From: JAUWQU01 sp964605095
GTDB lineage: Bacteria; Planctomycetota; Phycisphaerae; SM23-33
DNA: 13,963 nt
Assembly: GCA_964605095.1 (NCBI GenBank)
Contig: CAZSBS010000125.1
Location: 1-13,963 of the forward strand
Reading direction: 5' to 3'
In this document: in pieces, positions 1-7,977 of the stretch
How positions within the stretch are numbered: position 1 is the first letter of the stretch
Layout of the letters: each line of letters opens with the position of its first letter
The notes under the pieces: model-generated
The model's database searches: none
Told to the model about the DNA's origin: nothing
What the model saw: the letters and a program-made list of their open reading frames with translations, nothing else
Position numbers and translations under genes: made by a program

Positions 1-1036
1 CGGCCGCCCGGAAGACCAGGACCAGGAGCGTCACAACCAGGACGAAGATGGCGAAGGCCACCTCGCCGCGGACGAAGATCATGAACAGGCCCAGGCCGGC
101 CGAGATAAGGGTCACAAAGTAGACCAGTATCGCAACCTGGTGCTGGCGAAGGCCTCCGTCCAGCAGGCGGTGGTGGATATGCCCGCGGTCCGGAGAGAAG
201 AGCCCCCGCCGCTCCAGGCCCCGCCGCAGCATGCTGAAGAGCGTGTCGAAGATGGGGACGCCCATGGCCAGGAATGGCACGGCCAGGCCGACCAAGGTCG
301 CGGCTTTCTGGGCGCACTGCACGCTGGCCGAGGCCAGGACGAAGCCCAGGAACAGGCTGCCGCAGTCGCCCATGAAGATGCGAGCGGGGTTGAAGTTCAG
401 GAACAGGAAGCCCAGCAGGCTGCCCAATATCCCCAGCATCAGGATCGCCATGACCGGCTGGCCGGTGTATAAGGCGAAGGCCGCGATCACCCCGCAGGTC
501 ACCGTGGATATGCCGGCCGCCAGACCGTCCAGTCCGTCGATGAGGTTCATGGCGTTGGTGATGCCGACGATCCACAGCATGGTTAGAGGCCAGGACACCC
601 AGCCAAGCTGAAGGAGGTGCACGCCGCCCAGGGCAAAGGAGTCGATGCGGACCCCCGCGGCACAGACGGCCGCGGCGGCCAGGAGCTGCGCGATGAACTT
701 GGTGCGGGCACGCAGGCCTCGGATGTCGTCCACAATGCCCACGGCGAACATGAACAGCCCGCCGGCAAGGATCATGATGAGCTGAGTCTGGCACTCCCGG
801 GCCGCCGCACCGACGGCGTTGTCCAGGCCCAGGATCGGCAGGACCATCAGGAAGGATGAAAACACGATGGCCGCCCCGCCGACGCGAGGGACGGCGGCTG
901 CGTGGACCTTCCGCTCGCCGGGCTGATCCAGGATCCGCATAGCCAGAGCAATCTTGGTAACCAGCGCTGTGGCCAGGATCGCCACAAGCATGGCGCCCAG
1001 GAAGACAATCCAGTATGTCTGGTATCCGGCAATCAT
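1..1036 (-). CDS. WecA/TagO/MraY-type undecaprenyl-phosphate sugar-1-phosphate transferase (3' end outside window)
   Basis: Polytopic inner-membrane enzyme that transfers a sugar-1-phosphate (GlcNAc-1-P or a related N-acetylhexosamine-1-P in this family) from a UDP-sugar to undecaprenyl phosphate, the first step of lipid-linked polysaccharide assembly. 345 codons are visible before the window edge with no stop. Family motifs are in the expected order: KVHAAAVPRVGG (43-54), the Asp pair at 103-104 in GIVDDIRG, NAMNLIDGLDGLAAG (161-175), FMGDCGSLFLGF (221-232), and the cytoplasmic HIHHRLL loop (286-292), which marks the WecA/TagO branch rather than MraY. Hydrophobic segments fill the rest. The ATG lies 4 bp after the TGA of the NusG-like gene with only a GGAGG 15 nt upstream, so translation is probably coupled. 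As part of an exopolysaccharide operon it is the likely initiating transferase. The exact sugar cannot be read from sequence. Confidence 0.95.
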   Translation of the reverse strand, partial: MIAGYQTYWIVFLGAMLVAILATALVTKIALAMRILDQPGERKVHAAAVPRVGGAAIVFSSFLMVLPILGLDNAVGAAARECQTQLIMILAGGLFMFAVGIVDDIRGLRARTKFIAQLLAAAAVCAAGVRIDSFALGGVHLLQLGWVSWPLTMLWIVGITNAMNLIDGLDGLAAGISTVTCGVIAAFALYTGQPVMAILMLGILGSLLGFLFLNFNPARIFMGDCGSLFLGFVLASASVQCAQKAATLVGLAVPFLAMGVPIFDTLFSMLRRGLERRGLFSPDRGHIHHRLLDGGLRQHQVAILVYFVTLISAGLGLFMIFVRGEVAFAIFVLVVTLLVLVFRAA

Positions 1037-1040
1037 GGCG

Positions 1041-1589
1041 TCAGTCCAAGGCCTCCAGCAGGTCGGCGTCGACCTCGACGGAGGCGCCCTGGCCCAGTAT
1101 GCTGATCTCCAGCACAAGCCGGGCCAGCTTGTTTCGCTGGATGACTACCCCTTCCATGCCCTCCAGCGGTCCGGCCGTCACGCGGCAGCGGCGCCCCACG
1201 GCGGCGAAGGGGTAAGGGTCCATGGGCAACTTGCCGGCCAGCGCCTTTTGGACCGCGGAGATCTGTGACAGGAAACGGTCCCGGTCCTTCACCTCGATGG
1301 TCTGGCAGAGCCGCCCGGTAGTCATGGCGATGTAGCGCTGCTCGGGTGTCCCGGAGAAGAACACGTACGACGTAAACAGGGGCATCTGCACCCGGCGTTT
1401 CTTGCCGCCCGAGATCGCCACCTTCTCCCTCAGCGGCAGGAAGTAGTCGATCCCCCGGTTCAGCAGATCCCAGGCAAAGGCCTTCTCGAACCGTGCCTTG
1501 GTGTGGGCGACCCACCAGGGCCCTTCCATCTCGGCTACACTCTGAATCCCCGGGGGGATCATAGGCGGGTTGTCACTGATTTTTAGCAT
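1041..1589 (-). CDS. NusG-like specialised transcription antitermination factor (UpxY/RfaH type)
   Basis: 182-residue NusG paralogue. Such proteins bind RNA polymerase through the NGN domain and help it read long capsule or exopolysaccharide operons; UpxY in Bacteroides and RfaH in enterobacteria are the models. An NGN domain is visible from about residue 23 (PWWVAHTKARFEKAFAWDLL, then LFTSYVFF at 71-78), and a KOW-like C-terminal domain from about 129 (VGRRCRVTAGPLEGMEGVVI). The short Pro-rich N-terminal lead (LKISDNPPMIPPG) resembles planctomycete relatives as I remember them and favours this ATG. The frame stays open up to an ATG at 1685, but those 32 extra residues look non-conserved and neither start has a strong ribosome binding site. 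It sits third in the operon, between the kinase and the sugar transferase, so it is more likely a dedicated factor than housekeeping NusG, which usually lies beside secE and ribosomal protein genes. Confidence 0.92.
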   Translation of the reverse strand: MLKISDNPPMIPPGIQSVAEMEGPWWVAHTKARFEKAFAWDLLNRGIDYFLPLREKVAISGGKKRRVQMPLFTSYVFFSGTPEQRYIAMTTGRLCQTIEVKDRDRFLSQISAVQKALAGKLPMDPYPFAAVGRRCRVTAGPLEGMEGVVIQRNKLARLVLEISILGQGASVEVDADLLEALD

Positions 1590-1724
1590 TCGCGTGACGT
1601 ACTCGGCGCGCACTCTGTCCCTGTCGGTGCACCCGACGAGTTGAGAATCGCATAAGGCCTCCGTTCCAAACCTCCCAGCCTCCATTGCCGGGGTGAAATC
1701 TACGACTGGGCTACTATTCTGCTG

Positions 1725-3995
1725 CTATTGCGGAACCGCGCCGTCAGACGGCGCTGAGACCGCTATGTCGCTCTTGCTGGCGCCGTCCCGGGCCGGATAG
1801 TAGTACCCCGAGTAGTACGTTTGGTGTTTCTTGGGCTTGCGCAGGCCGTTTACGACCGCGCCCAGCACCCTGGCTCCAACGCCCAGCAAGCCTTCGATCG
1901 AATGGTGCGCCATGTCGCGGTTGGACCGGCCGGAGCGAAGCACCAGAATGGTCCCGTCGCACACCGCGGCAAGGACCAGTGAGTCGGTCGCCAGCATCAC
2001 CGGCGGGGAATCCACCAAAACGGTGTCGTAGGAGTCCCCAAGCCCACTCATCAGCTTCAGGAAGGTCAGCGTGTTGAGGATTTCCGATGGATTGCCATCC
2101 AAGTGTCCAGCCGGCAGAACGTCCGGGCCGCCGTTGGCGGAGCGGCATATCGCCTGGCCAAGGTCGCCCAAGCCCAAGAGCACGCCAGCCAAGCCCAGGT
2201 CATTGGAGACCTGGAATATCTCGTGCTGGCGCGGCCAGCGAAGGTCGGCATCGACCACCAGGACCCTTTGCCCGGCCTGGGCCATCAGGATTGCCAGGTT
2301 GCTGACCAGAGTGCTCTTGCCTTCCCCGGACATAGGGCTTGTTATCAGGATCCTCCGGGCACCCGATGCCTGCGACCCGAAACGCAGGGTCGTCCGGATC
2401 GCGCGATAGGCCTCGGCGATTGGCGTCGAGGGAGAGTCCAGCACCGTGCGCCCCAGCTCTTGCCCGGGCTTTACGGCCTTTACCCGCGGCAGGACGCCCA
2501 GCACCGGCACGCCCAGCCTGGAAGAGACCTCTTCGGCCGAGACAAGGCGTTTGTCCCCGCTGTTGCGGAGCAAAGCCAGCCCCACGCCCACCAGAACCCC
2601 CATGGCCACCGCGATGGCGACGACGCGAAGTGGTTCGGGCTTGTACGGGGAGTTCGGCCGGACCGCCCGCTCGAGCACACTGATGTTCAACGCGCCCACG
2701 TCCTCGGTCACGTTGAGTTCCCGTATCCTTTGGTCAACGACCTCGGCAAGCTTGCTCGCCTTCTGCCATGCGTTCTCCAGACGCGCGTATTCGGCCATGA
2801 CGCTGTTGAGGCCAGTGGCTGCCTTGAGTTGCTCGTCATAGGCGGCCTTGGTCCGGGTGTACTTTTCCAGGGTGGCCTTGTACCGTTGCTGGGTGACCGC
2901 AAGCTGGGCGTCGGCCAGGGCTTTCTCGTGCTCCCGTATCTTATTGGTGACATCGGCGATTCGAGCTTCGCTGAACTGGACGGCTGGATGAGTTGTGGGG
3001 TTGGCTGGAGTTGTGGGGTACTGTCGCTTAAGGGTCTCATGCTGCAGCCGCAGCGCGGTAAGCTCAGCCTGCAGCCGCGATGCCTCATCCTGCGTGGAGA
3101 CGAAAACCCCGCCCATGGCTCTCTTAACTTCGAAGAACTGCCGGATCTTAGCCGGGTCGTCCTTCATGGACATGATGCTCTGATAGTCCGCATTGGCATC
3201 GATCAACTGAAGCTCCGCCTCGGTCAGGGCCGAGCTGAGCCGGTCGAGCTTCTGGACAATGGTGTTGCCCTTCTCGCCTTGGAAGCCCAACTCAGCATGC
3301 TGCCGCTTGAACTCCAGCAGTGCCTTCAGTGATTCCTCTATCTCGCCGTCACGCTTGACCTTTTCCTTCTGGAGGATCGCCAGAATCTCGGCAGCGGTAT
3401 TCCGCTTGCGCGTTGACTGGTTCGCGACGTAGGCATCCACAACCGCGTTGGTGACCGCGGCAGTGTCCTCGGGGTAGTAGGACTCGAAGGAGACTGTGAT
3501 CAGGTCGTCGCTCTTGCCCGGGGCGATGCTGAGGCCCTTGGCCAGCAGGGATATCGGGCTCTCGGCGCCGGCGAAGGTCCGCAGGTTCTTTATGCCGGGG
3601 GCGTCCATGGCAGCGCCCAGGATGGGGCCGGACCGCATGACCTGGCACTCGGTGTTGAGGTAGTTGGCCGAGGTTCGGTCGCCGCCCTCTTCGGAGGACA
3701 TGATCCTGGGGCCGCTCCGCTGGACGTAAATCCGTGAACTGCTGATGTAGGCCAGCCTGCCCAAATCCCACGGGAGGTTTCTAGACTCGCCGGCCTTGAG
3801 GTATGCAAACGCGCCGGCAACGCTCAGAAGCAGGCAGATCAGAACGATCAGCCGGCGACGCCAAAGGATGTGGACCAGCCCGCCTCCGGGCGTATGGACC
3901 ATCACTGGCGCAGGCATGCTATTGGCATGAGGCACCAAACCGCCCTCATGTGCCTGGATCTCGCTTCGCCTTGGAAAGTCTATTTCGCCTGCCAT
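1725..3995 (-). CDS. Polysaccharide chain-length determinant fused to tyrosine autokinase (Wzc/BY-kinase)
   Basis: 756-residue inner-membrane co-polymerase with a fused bacterial tyrosine kinase. It sets polymer length and gates export with the outer-membrane partner encoded just upstream. Seen in order: a first membrane helix at about 49-66; a long periplasmic region rich in predicted helix and coiled coil; a Pro-rich RPNSPYKPEP motif before the second helix (about 457-477); then the cytoplasmic kinase with Walker A SGEGKST (556-562), Walker A' VVDADLR (580-586) and Walker B VLVDSPP (659-665). The C-terminal tyrosine cluster is YYSGYYY (727-733), the usual autophosphorylation tail. The frame is open to 4286, but that extension overlaps the export gene and is Arg-rich shadow sequence. 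The ATG at 3995 has a strong GGAGAGGGAG 7 nt upstream and lies 25 bp after the export gene stop, so it is the true start. Confidence 0.96.
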   Translation of the reverse strand: MAGEIDFPRRSEIQAHEGGLVPHANSMPAPVMVHTPGGGLVHILWRRRLIVLICLLLSVAGAFAYLKAGESRNLPWDLGRLAYISSSRIYVQRSGPRIMSSEEGGDRTSANYLNTECQVMRSGPILGAAMDAPGIKNLRTFAGAESPISLLAKGLSIAPGKSDDLITVSFESYYPEDTAAVTNAVVDAYVANQSTRKRNTAAEILAILQKEKVKRDGEIEESLKALLEFKRQHAELGFQGEKGNTIVQKLDRLSSALTEAELQLIDANADYQSIMSMKDDPAKIRQFFEVKRAMGGVFVSTQDEASRLQAELTALRLQHETLKRQYPTTPANPTTHPAVQFSEARIADVTNKIREHEKALADAQLAVTQQRYKATLEKYTRTKAAYDEQLKAATGLNSVMAEYARLENAWQKASKLAEVVDQRIRELNVTEDVGALNISVLERAVRPNSPYKPEPLRVVAIAVAMGVLVGVGLALLRNSGDKRLVSAEEVSSRLGVPVLGVLPRVKAVKPGQELGRTVLDSPSTPIAEAYRAIRTTLRFGSQASGARRILITSPMSGEGKSTLVSNLAILMAQAGQRVLVVDADLRWPRQHEIFQVSNDLGLAGVLLGLGDLGQAICRSANGGPDVLPAGHLDGNPSEILNTLTFLKLMSGLGDSYDTVLVDSPPVMLATDSLVLAAVCDGTILVLRSGRSNRDMAHHSIEGLLGVGARVLGAVVNGLRKPKKHQTYYSGYYYPARDGASKSDIAVSAPSDGAVPQ

Positions 3996-4002
3996 GTCGC
4001 CG

Positions 4003-4012
4003 CTCCCTCTCC
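4003..4012 (-). promoter_or_regulatory. Ribosome binding site fixing the Wzc start
   Basis: Reads GGAGAGGGAG on the minus strand, 7 nt before the ATG at 3995. It decides against the longer open frame that begins at 4286 inside the upstream gene. Confidence 0.8.
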
Positions 4013-4020
4013 ACAGCCGC

Positions 4021-5154
4021 CTACTGGCGGCTACGCGTTCCTCCGGAGGTGTTGTAATCCTTGTAGTATGTCGCCTGCGTGTTAGCCGTCGCGTTGGCGC
4101 CTGCCTGGAGGGAAATCGTCTGGGCCAGGAACGTTCGCGTACGCGTCCTGAGCGTGTTCTCCAGAACGATAACGTCGCCGGCCTTGATCCGCACGAAGGC
4201 CCCCTCGCCCAGGCTGCTGTCGTCAAACAGGGAGTTCTGCCACACCCATGACTTATTGCCGTTAAGCGCAAACCGCGCCGAGACAAGGTTGTCCTTGTCG
4301 TCCTGGCGGTAGATTACTACGTGCCTCGGGTCGCTGATCGGGTCGACTCCGCCGGCAAGCCCAAGGGCCTGGATCAGGTTAATTGTGGTGCCGACAGGCA
4401 GGTTGAAGGTGCCGGGCATCTTGATAAGGCCTAACACAGTGAACAATTGTCCGTGCAACGCGGCGACCTCGATGGTCTCCCCGCCGGAGAGCGGCACGTC
4501 GGCAAACGGCTGGGTAGCGCCCTTGAGCGGAAGCATGACCTCCTTGTACTCCTTCTCGCCTGGCCGGCCGATGCGGATCACCCCTGCGCCCTGGGGCGTG
4601 ACGTTGCCGGCCTTCATCAGGGCCGCAACCAAGGACATCTCGTCGCTTCGAAGCTGATATCGCCCGGGGATGGCCACCCCGCCAATCAGGTCCACGTAGC
4701 GGGTCGCATACTCCGCCACCTGCACCACTACACCCGGTGAGTTGTTCAGCATGCCGGGATAGTAAATCTTGGTGATCTGGTCCTCGATCTCGCAGAGGGT
4801 TTTGCCGCTGACTGGCGTCTTATCGCGCAGAGGCAGCCAGATATTCCCATCGTCGCCAATGCGGCGCAGCAAGACTCCGCTGGAGCCTTCGGCAAGACTG
4901 CTGGAAAGGGGATCCAGAACAGGCAGGCGAATAGAGAGCAGATCGCCAAGGACGACCCGGTATGGGCCGGTAGGAGTCTTGGCCTGGACCAAAGCGGCAA
5001 CGTCGACTTCGAACCTCACTGGGCCGGCTTTCTGAAATTTCTCCAGGTCCTGCGTGACAAGCTTCTCCGTGCCGCAGCCGACAGCGCCCAGCAGGAGGAT
5101 GGCCAGTGAAAGAAGCCCCAGTTTAGACGACAAGCCCATATTGCCAAGGTTCAC
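4021..5154 (-). CDS. Polysaccharide export lipoprotein, Wza-like, with SLBB domains
   Basis: About 377 residues. In this family the protein forms the outer-membrane or periplasm-spanning channel for exopolysaccharide and docks on the Wzc-type co-polymerase. A lipoprotein signal peptide is visible (Lys11, then a Leu-rich core) ending in LLGAVGC with the lipid-bearing Cys at 27. Next come a Poly_export domain (about 62-148, from GPYRVVLGDLLSIRLPVLD) and two SLBB-type segments (about 153-235, starting VDLIGGVAIPGRYQL; and about 250-340, with LGLIKMPGTFNLPVG). The tail is short and polar. Start choice: GTG at 5154 has GGAG 6 nt upstream; ATG at 5139, five codons later, has no clear Shine-Dalgarno and would leave a slightly shorter signal peptide. 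An upstream GTG at 5214 has neither support. It is the first gene of the operon. Confidence 0.93.
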   Translation of the reverse strand: MNLGNMGLSSKLGLLSLAILLLGAVGCGTEKLVTQDLEKFQKAGPVRFEVDVAALVQAKTPTGPYRVVLGDLLSIRLPVLDPLSSSLAEGSSGVLLRRIGDDGNIWLPLRDKTPVSGKTLCEIEDQITKIYYPGMLNNSPGVVVQVAEYATRYVDLIGGVAIPGRYQLRSDEMSLVAALMKAGNVTPQGAGVIRIGRPGEKEYKEVMLPLKGATQPFADVPLSGGETIEVAALHGQLFTVLGLIKMPGTFNLPVGTTINLIQALGLAGGVDPISDPRHVVIYRQDDKDNLVSARFALNGNKSWVWQNSLFDDSSLGEGAFVRIKAGDVIVLENTLRTRTRTFLAQTISLQAGANATANTQATYYKDYNTSGGTRSRQ

Positions 5155-5331
5155 GAGACTCTCCAACTGGCGAGCCCGCCACCTACCCTCAGGCAGCCAA
5201 GCTCGAAGGACCACTTGGGATCAACTTTTTCAACTGATACACCCGATCCACGGGATACCAGCATCAACACAGGGCACGAGCAAGCGTAACGGTCTCCATT
5301 CAGCAAAACACCAATCGACATCCCAATTGCA
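5155..5331 (-). promoter_or_regulatory. Untranslated leader of the exopolysaccharide operon (putative)
   Basis: About 177 nt between the predicted transcription start and the first gene. It has no convincing gene, although a minus-strand frame from 5444 to 5151 crosses it. Long leaders are where RfaH and UpxY-type proteins act in studied systems, so this is the obvious candidate target for the NusG-like protein of the same operon. I could not identify an ops-like element or a clear terminator hairpin in it. Confidence 0.3.
5159..5164 (-). promoter_or_regulatory. Ribosome binding site for the Wza-like gene
   Basis: GGAGAG on the minus strand. Its GGAG core is 6 nt from the GTG at 5154 but 21 nt from the ATG at 5139, so it favours the GTG start. 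Confidence 0.55.
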
Positions 5332-7924
5332 ATGGGCAGTATACCATCATCTCGACATTTCCGCAAGAGGGCTGTAATACCACATTTGGAATAATATGTC
5401 GAGTAGGGTGAATACCGTACTGTGTGATAAGTGGTCGAGGACACGCGTGACCGCGGTTGCTCGCCGGGCGGATGGCGGCTGGGCGGGCCAGATCGAGAAG
5501 ATCGAACACACTGGCGCCGACGTTCTCGCGGCCGGCTGGCCGGGGGTAAGGGCCGTCAGAGGGTCCAGCATGATGGGCAGACAATGACAATGACGGGAGG
5601 ACTTTGCCATCGGGGGTGAAGTTGGTGATCTTGTCGGCGTCGTATCGGGTCCAGCCGGTCAGGTAGCCGGTGTTGTCGTAATGGTACACGTCGCGCCAGA
5701 CCTTGACCGGCGAAGTCAGCTTGTTGGGGACGTGGTTGCGGGTGAAGGCCAGGCGGAGGGTGCCGGGGTATAGGAGGCGGTTCATCAGTTCGATGTTGAA
5801 CCATTCCAGGCGGTTTCGCTGGGCGTTGCTCAGGCGATCCGAGGGCGGAGTGTTGCCGTCCAGCAGCGGCGTGAGGCGCCAACCCGCGGAGTCGTCGCCG
5901 GCCAGGATGTTGCCGCGGACCAATCGTTCACGGGCGTCGGTGATGGCTTTGGCATCCGCGGCGGGGATGGACTTGAGCATCCCGGCTATCCTGGCGGCGT
6001 TTTCCACGTAGAGATTCGGGGCGTCCTTGACAGCGTTCAGTGCTTCCTCGATGCAGTCCCTGGCGGTCCTGGTTAGCGCGCGGTCGGCAACGGGTACGTG
6101 GCGGTAAGCGGGCTTTCGCGTGGCGCCGAGTCTGGGCCGGGGCTTGGTCAGGATCGTCAAGCCGGGGGCCATGGCGGCGCGGTAGCCCCGGTCGGCATCG
6201 ATGGCCGCATCGTTGGCGCGCTTCTGCTCGGCCTGGCGGGCCAGGAGGATCTTCTCGGCCGCGGCGGTCTTCTCGCTGTCGCCGGTCTTCCGGACCTCGC
6301 CGAGGGCCTTGGCGGCTTGGTCCGCGGCGATGCGGGCGGTATCGCGGGCGCCAATCGCCTGGTCGCGGGCCTTTTTTGGCTCGGCCTCGGCGGCCAGGGC
6401 GCCGTCGAACTCGCGGGCCGCCACGGCAAGCTCGGCGAGTTGGTTCTTCGTCAGGTGCTTCTTGAGCAGCCTGGCCGGCAGATCGTCCCGGCCGGGGGAA
6501 AGGGCGTCCATCAGCGGCTTCCAATCGGCGACATCATACGAACCGTCACGCGGCTGGCCGGATACAAAGCCGATCGTCGAGTCCCCGAAGTTGTAGTCCA
6601 CCTCGACGATGCGCCCGGCCTGGTCGTACGTCCTGGCCTCGTTGGGCAGGAAGTACATCGTGACAAATCCGGGGGCCGAGAAGTACTTGCCGTTATTGAC
6701 GAACGCCCCGACATCGACGCGAGGCGACTCGATGTCCGCCCCCGGCCAGATCGGCCTGCTCCTGGTGAAGGCGATGCGAAGCTCCACCAGCGAGTGGTTC
6801 TCATTGAGCGGCTTGATCTGGACTGAGTTGGGATCGCCCCGCAGCACCACCCAGTGGTAGCTCATCGGGCGCTTGTTGACGTCGTAGCTGCCCTCGGCCG
6901 AGATTACCATCCGCCGGACCTTCTGCACAGATCGCCCGATTCGGGCAATGGCGCACGGCGTGTCGAAGAGCCTCTCGCCGAGGCCGGGGTCGAACCAGTC
7001 CTGCCCCTCGCGGCCCTCGATGTCCTCAACCACCTTCAGTTGCACCATCGGCGGGATCTCATTGGGGTCCATCGCGTGGGCCATGCGGACCATTGCACAA
7101 GGGTCGACATCACGGCCATCGAACACCGTCGGGTGCGCCCGACCGGTCAGGTACTCGCCCGGTCTGGCGACGCCGCGGTTGCATGACCGGAAGATCATCT
7201 GGACCGCCGGCATCAGCAGGCCAGCATCGGCTAGGCGCCGCTTGGTTTCAGGGCGAAAGGCCGCCAGAGTGAAGGCGACCGCCTCCAGGAATTGCCGGTC
7301 GGAGCCGCTTGAGCCCTGCGAAATGATGAGGTACGGGAAATTCGCGGGAAACAGGTCGCCGTACCCGCCTCGCCCGTTGTGGCCAGGGTCGTAATCGCGG
7401 TGCTCGGGGTAGATGTAGAGATGGGAATTGACGTACTGCTGGTACATCAGGCCGGGCAATGGGCCAAGGTTCATTGCGTACCTGGGATTGCTGCCGGAAG
7501 CGGTCGGCGAGGAGGCGGTCGAGCTGTTGCCCAGCGTCACGCGTTTGAACATCATGCGGTACTGTAGGCCCCAGTCCAGCCGCCGGGCCTTGGCCTGCTC
7601 GGAGTAATCGATCAGTTCGAGCTGGGGGAACTTGCTCATATGGAGCATTGAATGGCCGCGGTCGCGGTTGTCGTAGTAGTCGCCCACATTGCCGGCCGCG
7701 GTGCCCTGACCGTACCACAGCCGCAGCGCCCGGCCGACCTCGCCGGGATCGGTCGTAACCAGCCCGGCCTTTCGGGCTGGGGCGGAGGCGATGGCCTGGG
7801 CGGAAGCGGCGCCGCCGGCCCCGTCACCCGCTCCGTGTGCCGCCGCTGCCAAGGCGGCCAAGAACATCGCGGCCGCGATGCAAAGAGCCGCGTTTCGGCG
7901 GGTGTCTGGCGATAGCTCGTCCAT
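5300..7924 (-). CDS. Large secreted protein of unknown function with Ala-rich coiled coil
   Basis: 874 residues, no family recognised. The start ATG at 7924 is preceded by AAGGA at 9 nt and gives a Sec signal peptide (Arg9-Arg10, then an Ala/Leu-rich core to about 32, ending AHGA). The frame is open upstream to 8179, but that part lacks a ribosome site and would bury the signal peptide. The mature N-terminal half is Tyr/Asn/Arg-rich with motifs such as YPEHRDYDPGHNG and a GSSGSDRQF segment. The centre (about 350-480) looks beta-rich, with YHWVVLRGDPNSV and VDVGAFVNNGKYFSAPGF, somewhat like an extracellular beta-sandwich. Residues about 500-585 form an Ala/Lys/Glu-rich coiled coil. A W-R-D-V-Y-H-Y-D-N-T-G-Y segment follows near the C-terminus. 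The last 45 or so residues come from AT-rich DNA with atypical composition and may follow a lost stop or frameshift. An exported structural or enzymatic role is possible but unproven. Confidence 0.75.
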   Translation of the reverse strand: MDELSPDTRRNAALCIAAAMFLAALAAAAHGAGDGAGGAASAQAIASAPARKAGLVTTDPGEVGRALRLWYGQGTAAGNVGDYYDNRDRGHSMLHMSKFPQLELIDYSEQAKARRLDWGLQYRMMFKRVTLGNSSTASSPTASGSNPRYAMNLGPLPGLMYQQYVNSHLYIYPEHRDYDPGHNGRGGYGDLFPANFPYLIISQGSSGSDRQFLEAVAFTLAAFRPETKRRLADAGLLMPAVQMIFRSCNRGVARPGEYLTGRAHPTVFDGRDVDPCAMVRMAHAMDPNEIPPMVQLKVVEDIEGREGQDWFDPGLGERLFDTPCAIARIGRSVQKVRRMVISAEGSYDVNKRPMSYHWVVLRGDPNSVQIKPLNENHSLVELRIAFTRSRPIWPGADIESPRVDVGAFVNNGKYFSAPGFVTMYFLPNEARTYDQAGRIVEVDYNFGDSTIGFVSGQPRDGSYDVADWKPLMDALSPGRDDLPARLLKKHLTKNQLAELAVAAREFDGALAAEAEPKKARDQAIGARDTARIAADQAAKALGEVRKTGDSEKTAAAEKILLARQAEQKRANDAAIDADRGYRAAMAPGLTILTKPRPRLGATRKPAYRHVPVADRALTRTARDCIEEALNAVKDAPNLYVENAARIAGMLKSIPAADAKAITDARERLVRGNILAGDDSAGWRLTPLLDGNTPPSDRLSNAQRNRLEWFNIELMNRLLYPGTLRLAFTRNHVPNKLTSPVKVWRDVYHYDNTGYLTGWTRYDADKITNFTPDGKVLPSLSLSAHHAGPSDGPYPRPAGRENVGASVFDLLDLARPAAIRPASNRGHACPRPLITQYGIHPTRHIIPNVVLQPSCGNVEMMVYCPLQLGCRLVFC
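5338..5366 (-). promoter_or_regulatory. Sigma70-like promoter of the exopolysaccharide operon
   Basis: On the minus strand there is a -35 box TTGCGG (5361-5366), a 17-nt spacer, and a -10 box TATACT (5338-5343; 5 of 6 matches to TATAAT). The surrounding DNA is clearly AT-richer than the rest of the window. Transcription would begin near 5331, giving a leader of about 180 nt before the Wza-like gene. The promoter lies inside the nominal 3' end of the upstream 874-residue reading frame. This is a by-eye prediction. Confidence 0.5.
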
Positions 7925-7933
7925 GGTTGACCG

Positions 7934-7938
7934 TCCTT
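7934..7938 (-). promoter_or_regulatory. Ribosome binding site for the 874-residue secreted protein
   Basis: AAGGA on the minus strand, 9 nt before the ATG at 7924. It supports the start that exposes the signal peptide at the N-terminus, against the open frame that reaches 8179. Confidence 0.55.
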
Positions 7939-7945
7939 GATTCCA

Positions 7946-7977
7946 GCCTGCCCTGCGGGCATAAAGGCAGGCCTGCC
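7946..7977. repeat. Nested palindrome / hairpin cluster upstream of the secreted-protein gene
   Basis: GCCTGCC (7946-7952) can pair with GGCAGGC (7966-7972) around a 13-nt loop. The second arm also belongs to a perfect 12-bp palindrome GGCAGGCCTGCC (7966-7977), and a small GCCC-TGC-GGGC hairpin (7950-7960) overlaps the first arm. The structures exclude each other. It lies just upstream of the ribosome site of the 874-residue gene and may be a leader structure or a copy of a dispersed palindromic element. Confidence 0.45.

Noticed and set aside
2103..3332. 409-codon plus-strand open frame
   Set aside because: It lies wholly antisense to the Wzc-type kinase, whose family motifs are unmistakable. 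The plus translation has no recognisable domain and no ribosome site; it is a high-GC shadow.
3996..4286. N-terminal extension of the Wzc frame
   Set aside because: It overlaps the 3' end of the Wza-like gene and is an Arg-rich shadow. A strong ribosome site sits just before the ATG at 3995.
5151..5444. 97-codon minus-strand frame across the operon leader
   Set aside because: No ribosome site, contains the predicted promoter, runs into the start of the Wza-like gene, and resembles no known protein.
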